The notes: a model not told the origin generated them from the sequence alone. A stretch of 64,000 nucleotides of DNA from CBFFRJ01 sp965644225 (GCF_965644225.1 NZ_CBFFRJ010000002.1:18324-82323); one strand, 5' to 3'. Numbered from the stretch's first letter, positions 16,772 through 24,853 are shown. Numbers and translations: made by a program.

Positions 16772-18319
16772 ATGACAAACAAGATCATCATTGGTATAGA
16801 CATTGGTACTACCGGAGTCCGTTCAGTTGCCTGGCGCTCAGGGGAAACGACTGCGCTGGCGATGGCCTCAACGGAATATCCTCTCTTTACCGATCAGACC
16901 GGGGTAGCAGAGCAGGACGCCAATACCCTCCTGCTCTCTACGCTCGCCGTCGTGAAACGCACCGTGACTGAACTGGGCAATGATGCAAAACAGATCCGGG
17001 GTGTGGCGATAAGTTCGGTTCTGCACAGTTTTCTTGCGGTCTCAGAAGAAGGTACGCCCCTGACGCGTCTGATGACCTGGGGTGATTCCCGCAGCCAGAT
17101 CTATCTTGACGAAGTTAAAGCCCGGCTGGATACCGACAGCCTCTACCACCGCACCGGTTGCCCCATTCATCCGATGTACTCGCTGTTAAAAATGTACTGG
17201 CTGAAGAAAACCCATCCTGACGTTTTCGCCAAAGCGGCCTGGTTTGGCTCGATCAAAGATTTTGTCTTTCACCATTTCACGGGCAAACGCCGGGTTGACC
17301 GTTCGATTGCCAGCGGCAGTGGCTGCTACAACATTCAGACCCTGGAGTGGGATAAAGAGGTGCTGTGTCTGCTTGGCATTGATGAACAGAAAATGGTGCC
17401 GGTTGTCCCGACCACACATTTCGAATCGATGAGCGAAGCAGTATGCGAACGTATTGGCCTGCCGCACGTGGTACCGGTGGTCATCGGCGCAGGCGACGGC
17501 ATGATGGCCAACATTGGCGTGGGCGCTATCCGCCCCGGGCAGATCAATATCACTATTGGAACCAGCGGAGCGATCCGCATGGCCTCGAAGGAACCGCGCA
17601 CCGATACCAAACGCCGGACCTGGTGCTACAACGTGACGGACGATCGCTGGATGCTCGGTGGAGCAATCAACAACGGCGGTCTCTCGTTTCGCTGGGCGCG
17701 TGACAAGTTTGCTGAAACCGAACAGCGCGTGGCAGACAAACTGGGCCTAAACCCATACGCACTCCTTACCACCTATGCTGAAAAAGTTGCGGCCGGATCG
17801 GATGGGCTGGTAATCCTCCCCTTCTTTACCGGAGAACGCGCGCCCAACTGGAATGCCGATGCCCGTGGCACCATGCTCGGTCTGACGCTTAATCATGACA
17901 AACGGCATATCATCCGCGCGACCCTGGAGGGGATCTGTTACCGCATGCGCAGCGTGCTGGAGTCCCTTGAGGATCTCACCGGCAAAAGCGATGAAATTCG
18001 CGTCAGCGGCAGCTTCACCCATTCGCCGGTCTGGTTGCAAATCCTTGCCGATGTGATTGGCCGGGAGATTAACGTTCCCGATGTTGATGAAGGCGCCGCC
18101 TACGGCGCCGCGGTGATGGGGTTATATGCTCTTGGTGAACTGGAAAGCCTGGATAAAGCCAGCGATCTCATCGGCATTCGCAAAACCTACTATCCCAATG
18201 AAACCAATAAATGCGCCTATGACAGGCTATACAGCATTTATTTAAATACCTACTGGAATCTACAACAACAATTTAAAGACATCGCCCAATTCCAGAGAGA
18301 GCAATATTATTCCGCTTAA
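16772..18319 (+). CDS. FGGY-family sugar-acid kinase (gluconokinase-like)
   Basis: 515 residues, the usual length of FGGY kinases and of Bacillus-type gluconokinase. It probably phosphorylates gluconate or a related aldonate or keto-acid at C6 with ATP. The N-terminal phosphate loop GIDIGTTGVRS includes Asp10; the catalytic base should be Asp242 in IGAGDGMM; GTSGAIR and the C-terminal VSGSFTHSP form the nucleotide site. It differs from the small GntK/IdnK gluconokinases of E. coli (P-loop fold). First gene of a seven-gene cluster, 14 bases before the next gene. The kinase family is clear; the substrate is inferred. Confidence 0.85.
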   Translation: MTNKIIIGIDIGTTGVRSVAWRSGETTALAMASTEYPLFTDQTGVAEQDANTLLLSTLAVVKRTVTELGNDAKQIRGVAISSVLHSFLAVSEEGTPLTRLMTWGDSRSQIYLDEVKARLDTDSLYHRTGCPIHPMYSLLKMYWLKKTHPDVFAKAAWFGSIKDFVFHHFTGKRRVDRSIASGSGCYNIQTLEWDKEVLCLLGIDEQKMVPVVPTTHFESMSEAVCERIGLPHVVPVVIGAGDGMMANIGVGAIRPGQINITIGTSGAIRMASKEPRTDTKRRTWCYNVTDDRWMLGGAINNGGLSFRWARDKFAETEQRVADKLGLNPYALLTTYAEKVAAGSDGLVILPFFTGERAPNWNADARGTMLGLTLNHDKRHIIRATLEGICYRMRSVLESLEDLTGKSDEIRVSGSFTHSPVWLQILADVIGREINVPDVDEGAAYGAAVMGLYALGELESLDKASDLIGIRKTYYPNETNKCAYDRLYSIYLNTYWNLQQQFKDIAQFQREQYYSA

Positions 18320-18332
18320 AGGAGTTTTTATT

Positions 18333-19286
18333 ATGTCCGTAGTACTTACAACCTCAAGAGCATTTTCAAGTTGTCACGCAGCACAAAAAATATTGACTGA
18401 CGCAGGGCATCAATTAAAAATGCTGACCCCGCAAAAACCGTTAAAAGCCGATGAACTTATTCATCAGGTTAAAGGCGTCAGCGCGATGCTCGCGGGTTTA
18501 GATGAAATTAACGCTGATGTTATCCGGGCGGCATCTCCGACGCTGAAAATCATTGCCCGAAACGGCGTTGGTTACGATAAAGTCGATTTAAACACGGCAA
18601 AAGAAAATAACATTCGCGTCACGATAACGCCAGGAGCAAACAGCCTTTCCGTCTGCGAACTGGCCTTTTCATTTATTACTGGATTATCCCGCCGTATTCA
18701 TTTAATGGATAAGAGCGTACGTGAGAAATCCTGGCAACGCGTGTCGGGCATTGAGCTGCATGGCAAAACAATTGGGATCCTCGGTACGGGAGCAATCGGC
18801 CGTCACCTGGCCATCCGCTGCCAGTCGTTCGGCATGCGAGTGCTGGCTTATGATCTTTTCCCCTCTCAGGAATTGATAGAAAAATATGGCGTAGAGTACA
18901 TCACCGATCTCAACGTTATCTACTCGCAGGCGGATTTTCTCTCTTTACACCTTCCTGCCAATAACGAAACCCGCCATATGATTAACCAGAGCACTATCGC
19001 TAAGATGAAAAAAGGCGCATTTATTATTAACACTGCCCGCGGCGAATTAATTGATGATGATGCATTGTATATCGCACTGAAGCAGGGATATCTCGGCGGT
19101 GCCGGATTAGATGCTTTTGTCGCTGAGCCTTTTTTAGACGAACGTTTTTTCGAACTGGAAAACGTTATATTAACGCCACACACCGGGGCATTTACCAAAG
19201 AAGCTGCCGATAAAACACTGATTATCGCCGCTGAAGAAATTGTCCGTGCGCTATCAGGAAAAGAGAACTTATTCCAGATTAACTAA
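18333..19286 (+). CDS. D-isomer-specific 2-hydroxyacid dehydrogenase
   Basis: 317 residues, typical of the SerA/GhrB superfamily without the ACT domain. It should reduce a 2-keto acid to the D-2-hydroxy acid or the reverse. The NAD(P) site is GTGAIG (Gly151-Gly156), with Asp174 at the end of the next strand favouring NAD(H). The catalytic triad Arg236 (NTARGEL), Glu265 (VAEPF) and His283 (TPHTGA) is complete. AAAGGAG precedes the ATG. Next to a sugar-acid kinase it recalls the 2-ketogluconate pathway, where a kinase (KguK) and a reductase of this family (KguD) act together. The gene looks more AT-rich than its neighbours. Confidence 0.85.
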   Translation: MSVVLTTSRAFSSCHAAQKILTDAGHQLKMLTPQKPLKADELIHQVKGVSAMLAGLDEINADVIRAASPTLKIIARNGVGYDKVDLNTAKENNIRVTITPGANSLSVCELAFSFITGLSRRIHLMDKSVREKSWQRVSGIELHGKTIGILGTGAIGRHLAIRCQSFGMRVLAYDLFPSQELIEKYGVEYITDLNVIYSQADFLSLHLPANNETRHMINQSTIAKMKKGAFIINTARGELIDDDALYIALKQGYLGGAGLDAFVAEPFLDERFFELENVILTPHTGAFTKEAADKTLIIAAEEIVRALSGKENLFQIN

Positions 19287-19386
19287 ATGCACTAAAAAAT
19301 AAGAAAGATAAACCCTGCTGATTCTTGCAGTCAGGTTCCCTACATTCAAAAAACAGAGCAGAGAATATAATCTCACAGGAGAAAGT

Positions 19387-20388
19387 ATGAAAGCGATTGT
19401 TTACCATGGCAGTAATGATATTTCACTGAATGACCTTCCGGTTCCGCAAATAAAAGAGAACGAAGTCTTAATTAAAGTGCATTATGCCGGCATCTGCGGT
19501 TCCGATTTAAATATCTACGTCGGTGCACATCCCCGCGCTAAAGCCCCACTGGTACCCGGACACGAATTCTCCGGAGTTATTGAAGAAGGCAACGGCCACT
19601 TTGCCAAAGGGGCCAAAGTCACGGTACGGCCGCTGATTTCCTGTGGGCACTGTTACGCCTGCGAAAGCGGTAACAGCCACGTGTGCGCCACCCTAAAACT
19701 CTATGGTATCGACACCGACGGCGGCATGGCCCAGTTCGTCAAAGTCCCGGCCGATGTCGTGCATGTGCTGCCGGATGAGATGCCGATGACCCTCGGTGCC
19801 TTCGTTGAACCACTGGCGGTCGGCGTCCATGCCATTAGCCGGGCAAAAATGAATGCCGGCGACAGCGTGGTGGTCTTTGGTACCGGCACCATCGGCTTTT
19901 GCGTGGCAAGCGTTGCCGCCACCTGCGGGGCAAAACAGGTGATCGTGGTGGAAACCAATCCTTACCGGCTGGCGCTGGCGCAGGAGGCAGGCTTTATCGG
20001 GCTTGATCCGACTGAAGATGACGTGGTCGCCCGTGTGCTGGAGCTCACCGACGGTAAAGGGGCGGACATTGCCTTCGACTGCGCCGCTCACCCGGTAGTT
20101 GCCGCGCTGCTGACCAAAGTCGTGCGCGTGCAGGGCACTATCGAGATTGTCGGCTCCTATAAAAAACCAGCGGAAGTCGCCCTGCTGGATATCGAATTCA
20201 AAGAGCTGAACATTGTTGGCACCCGCGTATACGTGAAACGGGACTTCGACACCGCCATCAAACTCATTCAGTCGGGTTTCCCCTACGAACGTCTTATCAC
20301 CGTCTACCCGCCGGAAAAAGCCAAAGACGGATTTGATATCTGCCGCAATGGCGGCGACGTCATCAAAGTGATGTACCAGTTTGCCTGA
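19387..20388 (+). CDS. Zinc-dependent alcohol dehydrogenase (sugar-acid/polyol type)
   Basis: 333 residues, a medium-chain dehydrogenase. Catalytic zinc ligands are Cys37 (ICGSD), His59 with Glu60 (PGHEFSG) and probably Glu141 (VEPLAVG). The structural zinc uses Cys86, Cys89, Cys92 and Cys100. The Rossmann motif GTGTIG starts at Gly165, and Glu189 should bind the NAD ribose. Family members with similar context include L-idonate 5-dehydrogenase (IdnD) and L-galactonate dehydrogenase (LgoD), so oxidation of a sugar-acid hydroxyl is likely. It has its own CAGGAG site 100 bases after the previous gene. Confidence 0.85.
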   Translation: MKAIVYHGSNDISLNDLPVPQIKENEVLIKVHYAGICGSDLNIYVGAHPRAKAPLVPGHEFSGVIEEGNGHFAKGAKVTVRPLISCGHCYACESGNSHVCATLKLYGIDTDGGMAQFVKVPADVVHVLPDEMPMTLGAFVEPLAVGVHAISRAKMNAGDSVVVFGTGTIGFCVASVAATCGAKQVIVVETNPYRLALAQEAGFIGLDPTEDDVVARVLELTDGKGADIAFDCAAHPVVAALLTKVVRVQGTIEIVGSYKKPAEVALLDIEFKELNIVGTRVYVKRDFDTAIKLIQSGFPYERLITVYPPEKAKDGFDICRNGGDVIKVMYQFA

Positions 20389-20429
20389 TTCATCTTACCC
20401 ACAATAAAAGTACCCATGAGGATAATCTA

Positions 20430-21188
20430 ATGAGAAATAACGTATTTGATCTGTCAGGGAAGAACGCCGTGATTACCGGTGGCTCACGCGGGCTCGGTAA
20501 ATCATTTGCAGAATCGCTGGCAAGAGCAGGCGCCAATATCATCATTGTTGATGTCGTGCGCAATGAACAGACTGAAAAAGAGATCAGGGATTACGGGGTC
20601 AGCTGCGAAACGATCCCGTTCGATCTTGCCGATTTCGACCATTACGCTGAGCTGGTGGACACGGTTATCAGTAAATATAAGAAAATCGACATTCTGATCA
20701 ACAATGCGGGGATCCAGCGCCGCCACCCTTCCGTTGATTTCCCAAAAGCCGACTGGGACCTGGTGCAAGCCATCAACCAGAACGCGGTCTTCTTCATGTG
20801 CCAGGCCTTTGGTCGCCACATGATTGAAAATGGCTACGGCAAAATCGTCAACATCGCCTCACTGCTCTCCTTCCAGGGCGGTTTCACCATTCCGGCATAT
20901 ACGGCGGCCAAATCTGCCGTGATGGGCTTCTCCAAATCGCTCTCTAACGAGTGGGCATCAAAAGGGGTGAATGTAAACTGCATCGCTCCCGGCTACATCG
21001 CCACCGAAATGAACACCGCATTGATGAATGACGAAGTCCGCAATCGTCAAATCATGGATCGCATTCCAGCTGGCCGCTGGGGGAACCCGCAAGATCTGGG
21101 CGGCGCTGCCGTGTTCCTCGCCTCATCCGCGTCGGACTATATAAACGGCCACGCGATCGTCGTGGACGGTGGCTGGATGGGCCGTTAA
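20430..21188 (+). CDS. Short-chain dehydrogenase, gluconate 5-dehydrogenase/KduD-like
   Basis: 252 residues, a classical SDR. The cofactor motif TGGSRGLG spans residues 16-23, Asp41 favours NAD(H), NNAG is at 91-94, and the catalytic residues are Ser144, Tyr157 and Lys161. From memory, the region around NNAGIQRRHP resembles IdnO (5-keto-gluconate reductase), whereas NIASLLSFQGG and the C-terminal DRIPAGRWG and DYINGHAI resemble KduD (2-keto-3-deoxygluconate 5-dehydrogenase). It therefore probably acts at C5 of a gluconate-like acid. It follows the zinc dehydrogenase by 41 bases. Confidence 0.85.
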   Translation: MRNNVFDLSGKNAVITGGSRGLGKSFAESLARAGANIIIVDVVRNEQTEKEIRDYGVSCETIPFDLADFDHYAELVDTVISKYKKIDILINNAGIQRRHPSVDFPKADWDLVQAINQNAVFFMCQAFGRHMIENGYGKIVNIASLLSFQGGFTIPAYTAAKSAVMGFSKSLSNEWASKGVNVNCIAPGYIATEMNTALMNDEVRNRQIMDRIPAGRWGNPQDLGGAAVFLASSASDYINGHAIVVDGGWMGR

Positions 21189-21212
21189 TACACGTTCTCT
21201 TTACCTGGTCTA

Positions 21213-21239
21213 CCCGCTCATCGCACAACGATGAGCGGG
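21213..21239 (+). other. Strong intercistronic hairpin before the permease
   Basis: A perfect 11-bp stem CCCGCTCATCG/CGATGAGCGGG with a CACAA loop starts 24 bases after the dehydrogenase stop. It is followed by GGATACGG, not by a T-run, so it is probably an mRNA 3'-end stabiliser or processing site, with weak termination possible. Confidence 0.7.
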
Positions 21240-21337
21240 GGATACGGAAATAAAAAGATGAGCCGCGCCATCAAGGCGTTTTTTACGTGGACCACGCGGC
21301 GCGTTTTACTAATTAAAATAATTCAGGGAGACGGGTT

Positions 21338-22657
21338 ATGCCCCTCTTATATGTTGCTTTAGGCGTTGCTTTACTTCTGTTCTTAATGCTGCGACTGAAA
21401 ATTCACTGTTTCGTTGCATTGATCCTGGTTGCCCTGTTCGTGGGGTTAATTCAGGGCATGAGCGTATTAGGCGTGCTCGGTTCGATTAAGTCCGGCGTTG
21501 GCGGCACGCTCAGTAACCTGGCGCTAATTATGGGCTTCGGCGCAATGCTGGGGAAATTACTCGGCGACAGCGGCGGTGCGCAGCGTATCGCGATGACGCT
21601 GGTTGATAAATTTGGCGAGAAAAATATCCAGCTGGCGGTTGCCGCAACCGGGTTTATCGTCGGATTCGCTTTGTTCTTCGAAGTCGGCATTATTCTGCTG
21701 ATGCCGCTGGTCATCACCCTGGCATTACGCTTGCGAATCTCCTTATTGTACGTCGGCATCCCGATGGCGGCCGCCATCTCGGTCACGCACTGCTTCCTGC
21801 CGCCGCACCCAGGCCCAACCGCCATTGCCAACATCTTTAATGCCGATATGGGCAAGACGCTGATCTATGGTGTGATTATTGCCATTCCCAGCATCATTAT
21901 TTCCGGTATTTTCTTCGCCCGCATTCCCTATATTCGCCGCATGAACCCGGAAATCCATATGGGATTCGCCAACCGTGAATTCAGCGAAAGTGAAATGCCA
22001 GGCTTTGGCGTCAGCGTTTTCACTGCGCTGATTCCGGTTATTTTGATGGCGTTGCGGGCGATTCTGGAGATGACCCTGACCAAAGGCCACCCGATTCTGC
22101 CCTACGCGGAGTTCTTCGGCGATCCGGTGGTCGCCACGCTGATTGCCGCCATCGTCGCGCTGTACACCTTCGGCTATAAGCGCGGTAAAACCGTCAGTGA
22201 AATTACCACCAGCATCGAATCCTCCGCCAAATTAATCGCCATGATGCTGTTGATCATCGGGGCTGGCGGCGCATTTAAACAGGTATTGATCGACAGCGGC
22301 GTGAAAGATTATATCGCCAGCAACATGCATGCCTTCTCCTTCTCGCCGATCCTGCTGGCATGGATTATCGCCGTGATCCTGCGCCTCGCTCTGGGCTCCG
22401 CAACGGTAACGGCACTGACCACCGGCGGCATCGTCTTCCCATTGATTCAGGCAACCGGCGTCAGTCCAGAATTGATGGTGCTCGCCGTCGGTTCCGGCAG
22501 CGTGTTCTTCTCGCACGTTAACGACCCCGGCTTCTGGATGATCAAAGAGTATTTCAACTTGTCCGTGGTAGATACGCTGAAATCCTGGTCCGTACTCGAA
22601 ACCATCATTTCGATCTGCGGCCTGCTGGGTTGCCTGGCGATTAACGCCTTTATCTGA
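21338..22657 (+). CDS. GntP-family gluconate:proton symporter
   Basis: 439 residues, the length of GntU/IdnT-type permeases. An inner-membrane transporter with about 12-14 hydrophobic segments. Recognisable family stretches include GFGAMLGKLLGDSGGAQRIA, FFEVGIILLMPL, HCFLPPHPGPTA and SHVNDPGFWM. It probably imports gluconate, idonate or a related aldonate. The start ATG follows CAGGGAG. The 149-base gap before it contains the 11-bp hairpin and a small open frame, suggesting separate control of transporter dose. Confidence 0.9.
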   Translation: MPLLYVALGVALLLFLMLRLKIHCFVALILVALFVGLIQGMSVLGVLGSIKSGVGGTLSNLALIMGFGAMLGKLLGDSGGAQRIAMTLVDKFGEKNIQLAVAATGFIVGFALFFEVGIILLMPLVITLALRLRISLLYVGIPMAAAISVTHCFLPPHPGPTAIANIFNADMGKTLIYGVIIAIPSIIISGIFFARIPYIRRMNPEIHMGFANREFSESEMPGFGVSVFTALIPVILMALRAILEMTLTKGHPILPYAEFFGDPVVATLIAAIVALYTFGYKRGKTVSEITTSIESSAKLIAMMLLIIGAGGAFKQVLIDSGVKDYIASNMHAFSFSPILLAWIIAVILRLALGSATVTALTTGGIVFPLIQATGVSPELMVLAVGSGSVFFSHVNDPGFWMIKEYFNLSVVDTLKSWSVLETIISICGLLGCLAINAFI

Positions 22658-22695
22658 CCCGGTAATTTATTAACGTGAAACAAACAGGTGTTGTT

Positions 22696-23334
22696 ATGAA
22701 AAACTGGAAAACAAGCGCGGAAGCCATTTTATCCGCAGGTCCGGTCGTCCCGGTCATCGTCATTAAAGAGTTAACGGATGCCGTCCCGCTGGCAAAAGCA
22801 TTGATTGCCGGCGGCGTGCGAACCCTCGAAGTCACGCTGCGCACCCCTTGCGCCATTGACGCCATCAAAACGATTATGGCCGAAGTGCCGCAAGCCATCG
22901 TGGGGGCAGGAACCGTTACAACTGTCGAACAATTTCGCCAGGTCTCGGCGCTGGGGGTAGAATTTATCATCACCCCAGGGCTTACCACGTCTCTGCTAAA
23001 AGAGGCGGTGGCCGGCGATATTCCTGTTATCCCGGGTATTGCAACCCTGGGCGAATTAATGACGGGGGCAGAAGCCGGACTGACCTGCTTTAAATTCTTC
23101 CCGGCAGAAATTAACGGCGGAGTGGGGGCCCTTAAGGCTTTTGGCGGCCCGATGCCTGACGTGAAGTTTTGCCCCACCGGGGGCATCAGCCCTAAAAATT
23201 ACCGCGATTACCTGGCGCTGAATAACGTGCTCTGCGTCGGCGGCTCCTGGTTTGTGCCTACCGATGCCATCGAGAAAGGCGACTTCGCCACCATTACGCG
23301 TCTTGCCAGAGAGGCGGTTGAAGGCGCAGCCTGA
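22696..23334 (+). CDS. KDPG aldolase, Eda paralogue
   Basis: 212 residues from the ATG at 22696, which follows AGGTG; a GTG at 22675 in the same frame is less likely because the protein would no longer start MKNWKTSAE like Eda. It should cleave 2-keto-3-deoxy-6-phosphogluconate to pyruvate and glyceraldehyde 3-phosphate. Glu45 and the Schiff-base Lys133 (CFKFFPAE), plus the phosphate-binding CPTGGIS motif, are present. It is close to E. coli Eda throughout, so it is probably a second copy beside the usual eda elsewhere in the chromosome. Confidence 0.88.
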   Translation: MKNWKTSAEAILSAGPVVPVIVIKELTDAVPLAKALIAGGVRTLEVTLRTPCAIDAIKTIMAEVPQAIVGAGTVTTVEQFRQVSALGVEFIITPGLTTSLLKEAVAGDIPVIPGIATLGELMTGAEAGLTCFKFFPAEINGGVGALKAFGGPMPDVKFCPTGGISPKNYRDYLALNNVLCVGGSWFVPTDAIEKGDFATITRLAREAVEGAA

Positions 23335-23365
23335 TTCATTTCGCCAATGAAATTTGTCTGACCTT

Positions 23366-23395
23366 ACGCGCAACAGAATATCTGTTGCGCGTTTT
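23366..23395 (+). terminator. Rho-independent terminator of the sugar-acid operon
   Basis: A perfect 12-bp stem ACGCGCAACAGA/TCTGTTGCGCGT with a 3-base loop followed by TTTTC, 32 bases after the aldolase stop. It separates the structural genes from the regulator, which therefore has its own promoter. Confidence 0.88.
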
Positions 23396-23693
23396 CATTT
23401 ATATTAAAACCCGACATTAAATCATTCATATTCTCATCTGAGGTTTTTACGTCGGGATTAATATGCATAATTAATAAATCATGTATCTCTCACCATTATT
23501 ATTTTATGCCACGCATATTAAATAATGTCGTTGTATGCTACTTTTTTTACCCATCAGGTTCACCCTTTTGCAAATCCCGGCGTGATTTAATCCGTAATTG
23601 ATCCGCAGATGACAATGCCAACTCCGCCTCCGCCATGCCTGTTAACGCTGGCCTGGGACGAGAACTGACAGCCATGGGGCAACAGTGCGCGGC
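23396..23693. other. Non-coding gap with an unexplained GC-richer stretch
   Basis: From 23396 to about 23540 the sequence is very AT-rich. From about 23545 to 23690 the composition becomes GC-rich and a minus-strand frame (23547-23786) is open, reading for example RPRPALTGMAEAELALSSA. I do not recognise it; no ribosome site is evident, and the frame runs antisense across the regulator start. It may be a remnant of a lost gene or a regulatory stretch. Confidence 0.4.
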
Positions 23694-23722
23694 TTGACGT
23701 TTTAATGGAATCTGCTGATAAT
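23694..23722 (+). promoter_or_regulatory. Promoter of the GntR-type regulator
   Basis: TTGACG (23694-23699), a 17-base spacer and GATAAT (23717-23722) match the sigma-70 consensus at five of six positions in each box. Transcription would start near 23729, leaving an 18-base leader before the ATG. No copy of the TTGGTAG half-site is seen here, so autoregulation is not apparent. Confidence 0.75.
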
Positions 23723-23746
23723 CGAGGAAAAACAGGATTAAATTAC

Positions 23747-24493
23747 ATGGCTGATAAACGTTTATATAAAGAAATTGCAACAGCAATAAAACAACAATTA
23801 TCAGATGGCGTTTATAAGCCCGGTGATAAATTACCTACGGAAAGAGCGCTTTCCGAGTCTTTTGGCGTGGGCCGTGCTGTTATCAGGGAAGCAATGATTT
23901 TATTGGAAGCTGAAGGCTTTATCGATATACGCAAAAGCTCAGGCGTCTACGTTTTAAAAACCGAAACGATTATTAACTCATTCCTTGAAGGTAAAGCCGG
24001 TCCGTTTGAGCTGCTACAGGCTCGCCAGTTGATTGAGTCCAGCATTACCGCGTTCGCCGCCACGCAGATTGTGAAAAGCGATCTGGCCCGGCTGTATGAA
24101 ATTCTCGAACAGGAAAAAAACCTGCTCGATGCGCCGCCGGATCAGGCCCTGGATGCCCTCTTCCATTGCACCATCGCCGCCTCCACGCAAAATGCCGTGC
24201 TGACTGAAATCGTGCGTTATATCTGGGATGTCCGCAGCCGTGACCCACTCTGGCAGATGTTGAGCAAAGAGTCCGACCAGGGAGAATACAGCCGCAAAGG
24301 CTACGCCGAGCATCAGGAAATCGTGGCCGCCCTGCAACGTAAAGATCCCGTCGCCTCCCGCCAGAGCATGTGGCAGCACCTGGAAAACATCAAACAGCGC
24401 GTCACCCGCCAGCTGGAGTGCAACGAACAGCCCACGTTCGACCGCTTTTTGTTTGAATCGATTCCACTGGAGCTCAAGCAGGACAAGTCATAA
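23747..24493 (+). CDS. GntR-family transcription regulator, FCD subfamily
   Basis: 248 residues from the ATG at 23747; the frame is open upstream to 23705 but that extension precedes the predicted transcription start. An N-terminal winged helix-turn-helix (about residues 5-75, with GDKLPTERALSESFGVGRAV) is followed by an all-helical FCD ligand domain (about 85-230) with His and Asp residues suited to metal or acid binding. ExuR, UxuR and LldR are relatives, so it probably represses the sugar-acid operon until the inducing acid binds. It is last in the cluster, with its own promoter and terminator. Confidence 0.88.
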   Translation: MADKRLYKEIATAIKQQLSDGVYKPGDKLPTERALSESFGVGRAVIREAMILLEAEGFIDIRKSSGVYVLKTETIINSFLEGKAGPFELLQARQLIESSITAFAATQIVKSDLARLYEILEQEKNLLDAPPDQALDALFHCTIAASTQNAVLTEIVRYIWDVRSRDPLWQMLSKESDQGEYSRKGYAEHQEIVAALQRKDPVASRQSMWQHLENIKQRVTRQLECNEQPTFDRFLFESIPLELKQDKS

Positions 24494-24506
24494 AACCATC
24501 TTCCCT

Positions 24507-24543
24507 CCGCTCGCTTCATTGATCCTGGCGAGCGGCTTTTCTT
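24507..24543 (+). terminator. Terminator after the GntR-type regulator
   Basis: An 8-bp stem CCGCTCGC/GCGAGCGG with a 13-base loop is followed by CTTTTCTTTC. It lies 14 bases after the regulator stop. Confidence 0.75.
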
Positions 24544-24570
24544 TCTCCCCCGCGCCTGGCGTCATACAGA

Positions 24571-24697
24571 TATACCCAAAATAATTCGAGTTGCATCGAG
24601 GCGGCAAGCGAAGACATCCCCATGAGCATAGATAACTATGTAATTGGGGTGGATAAGCGCAGCCAACAAAGAAGCAGCTTGAAGTATGACGGGTATA
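24571..24697. repeat. ERIC element 3 (regulator-glnD gap)
   Basis: A 127-base element of canonical ERIC length, starting TATACCCAAAATAATTCGAG and ending GCTTGAAGTATGACGGGTAT plus A. The arms are inverted repeats around the centre. It marks the right border of the sugar-acid cluster. Confidence 0.9.
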
Positions 24698-24853
24698 AAC
24701 GTCTTTTCATTTCCTGTTATCTCTTTTAACTTGTCTGAACAGACGTATGTCTTACTCTTTATTCACTATTATTTATCCGTACCTTGTCCGCACCGGCAAA
24801 AATTTCACGGCCAGTGGCACGGTTCGCTGTCCATATGATTAGGGTGGCCTGTC
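24698..24853 (+). promoter_or_regulatory. glnD upstream region
   Basis: About 156 bases, AT-rich, between the ERIC element and the glnD ATG. A short palindrome GTCTG-AA-CAGAC is at 24733-24744. A glnD promoter should be here, but I see no convincing -35/-10 pair. AGGGTGG precedes the ATG. Confidence 0.35.

Noticed and set aside
23547..23786. A 79-codon minus-strand gene before the GntR-type regulator
   Set aside because: No ribosome site, and it overlaps the promoter and first codons of the regulator. Kept only as an unexplained stretch.
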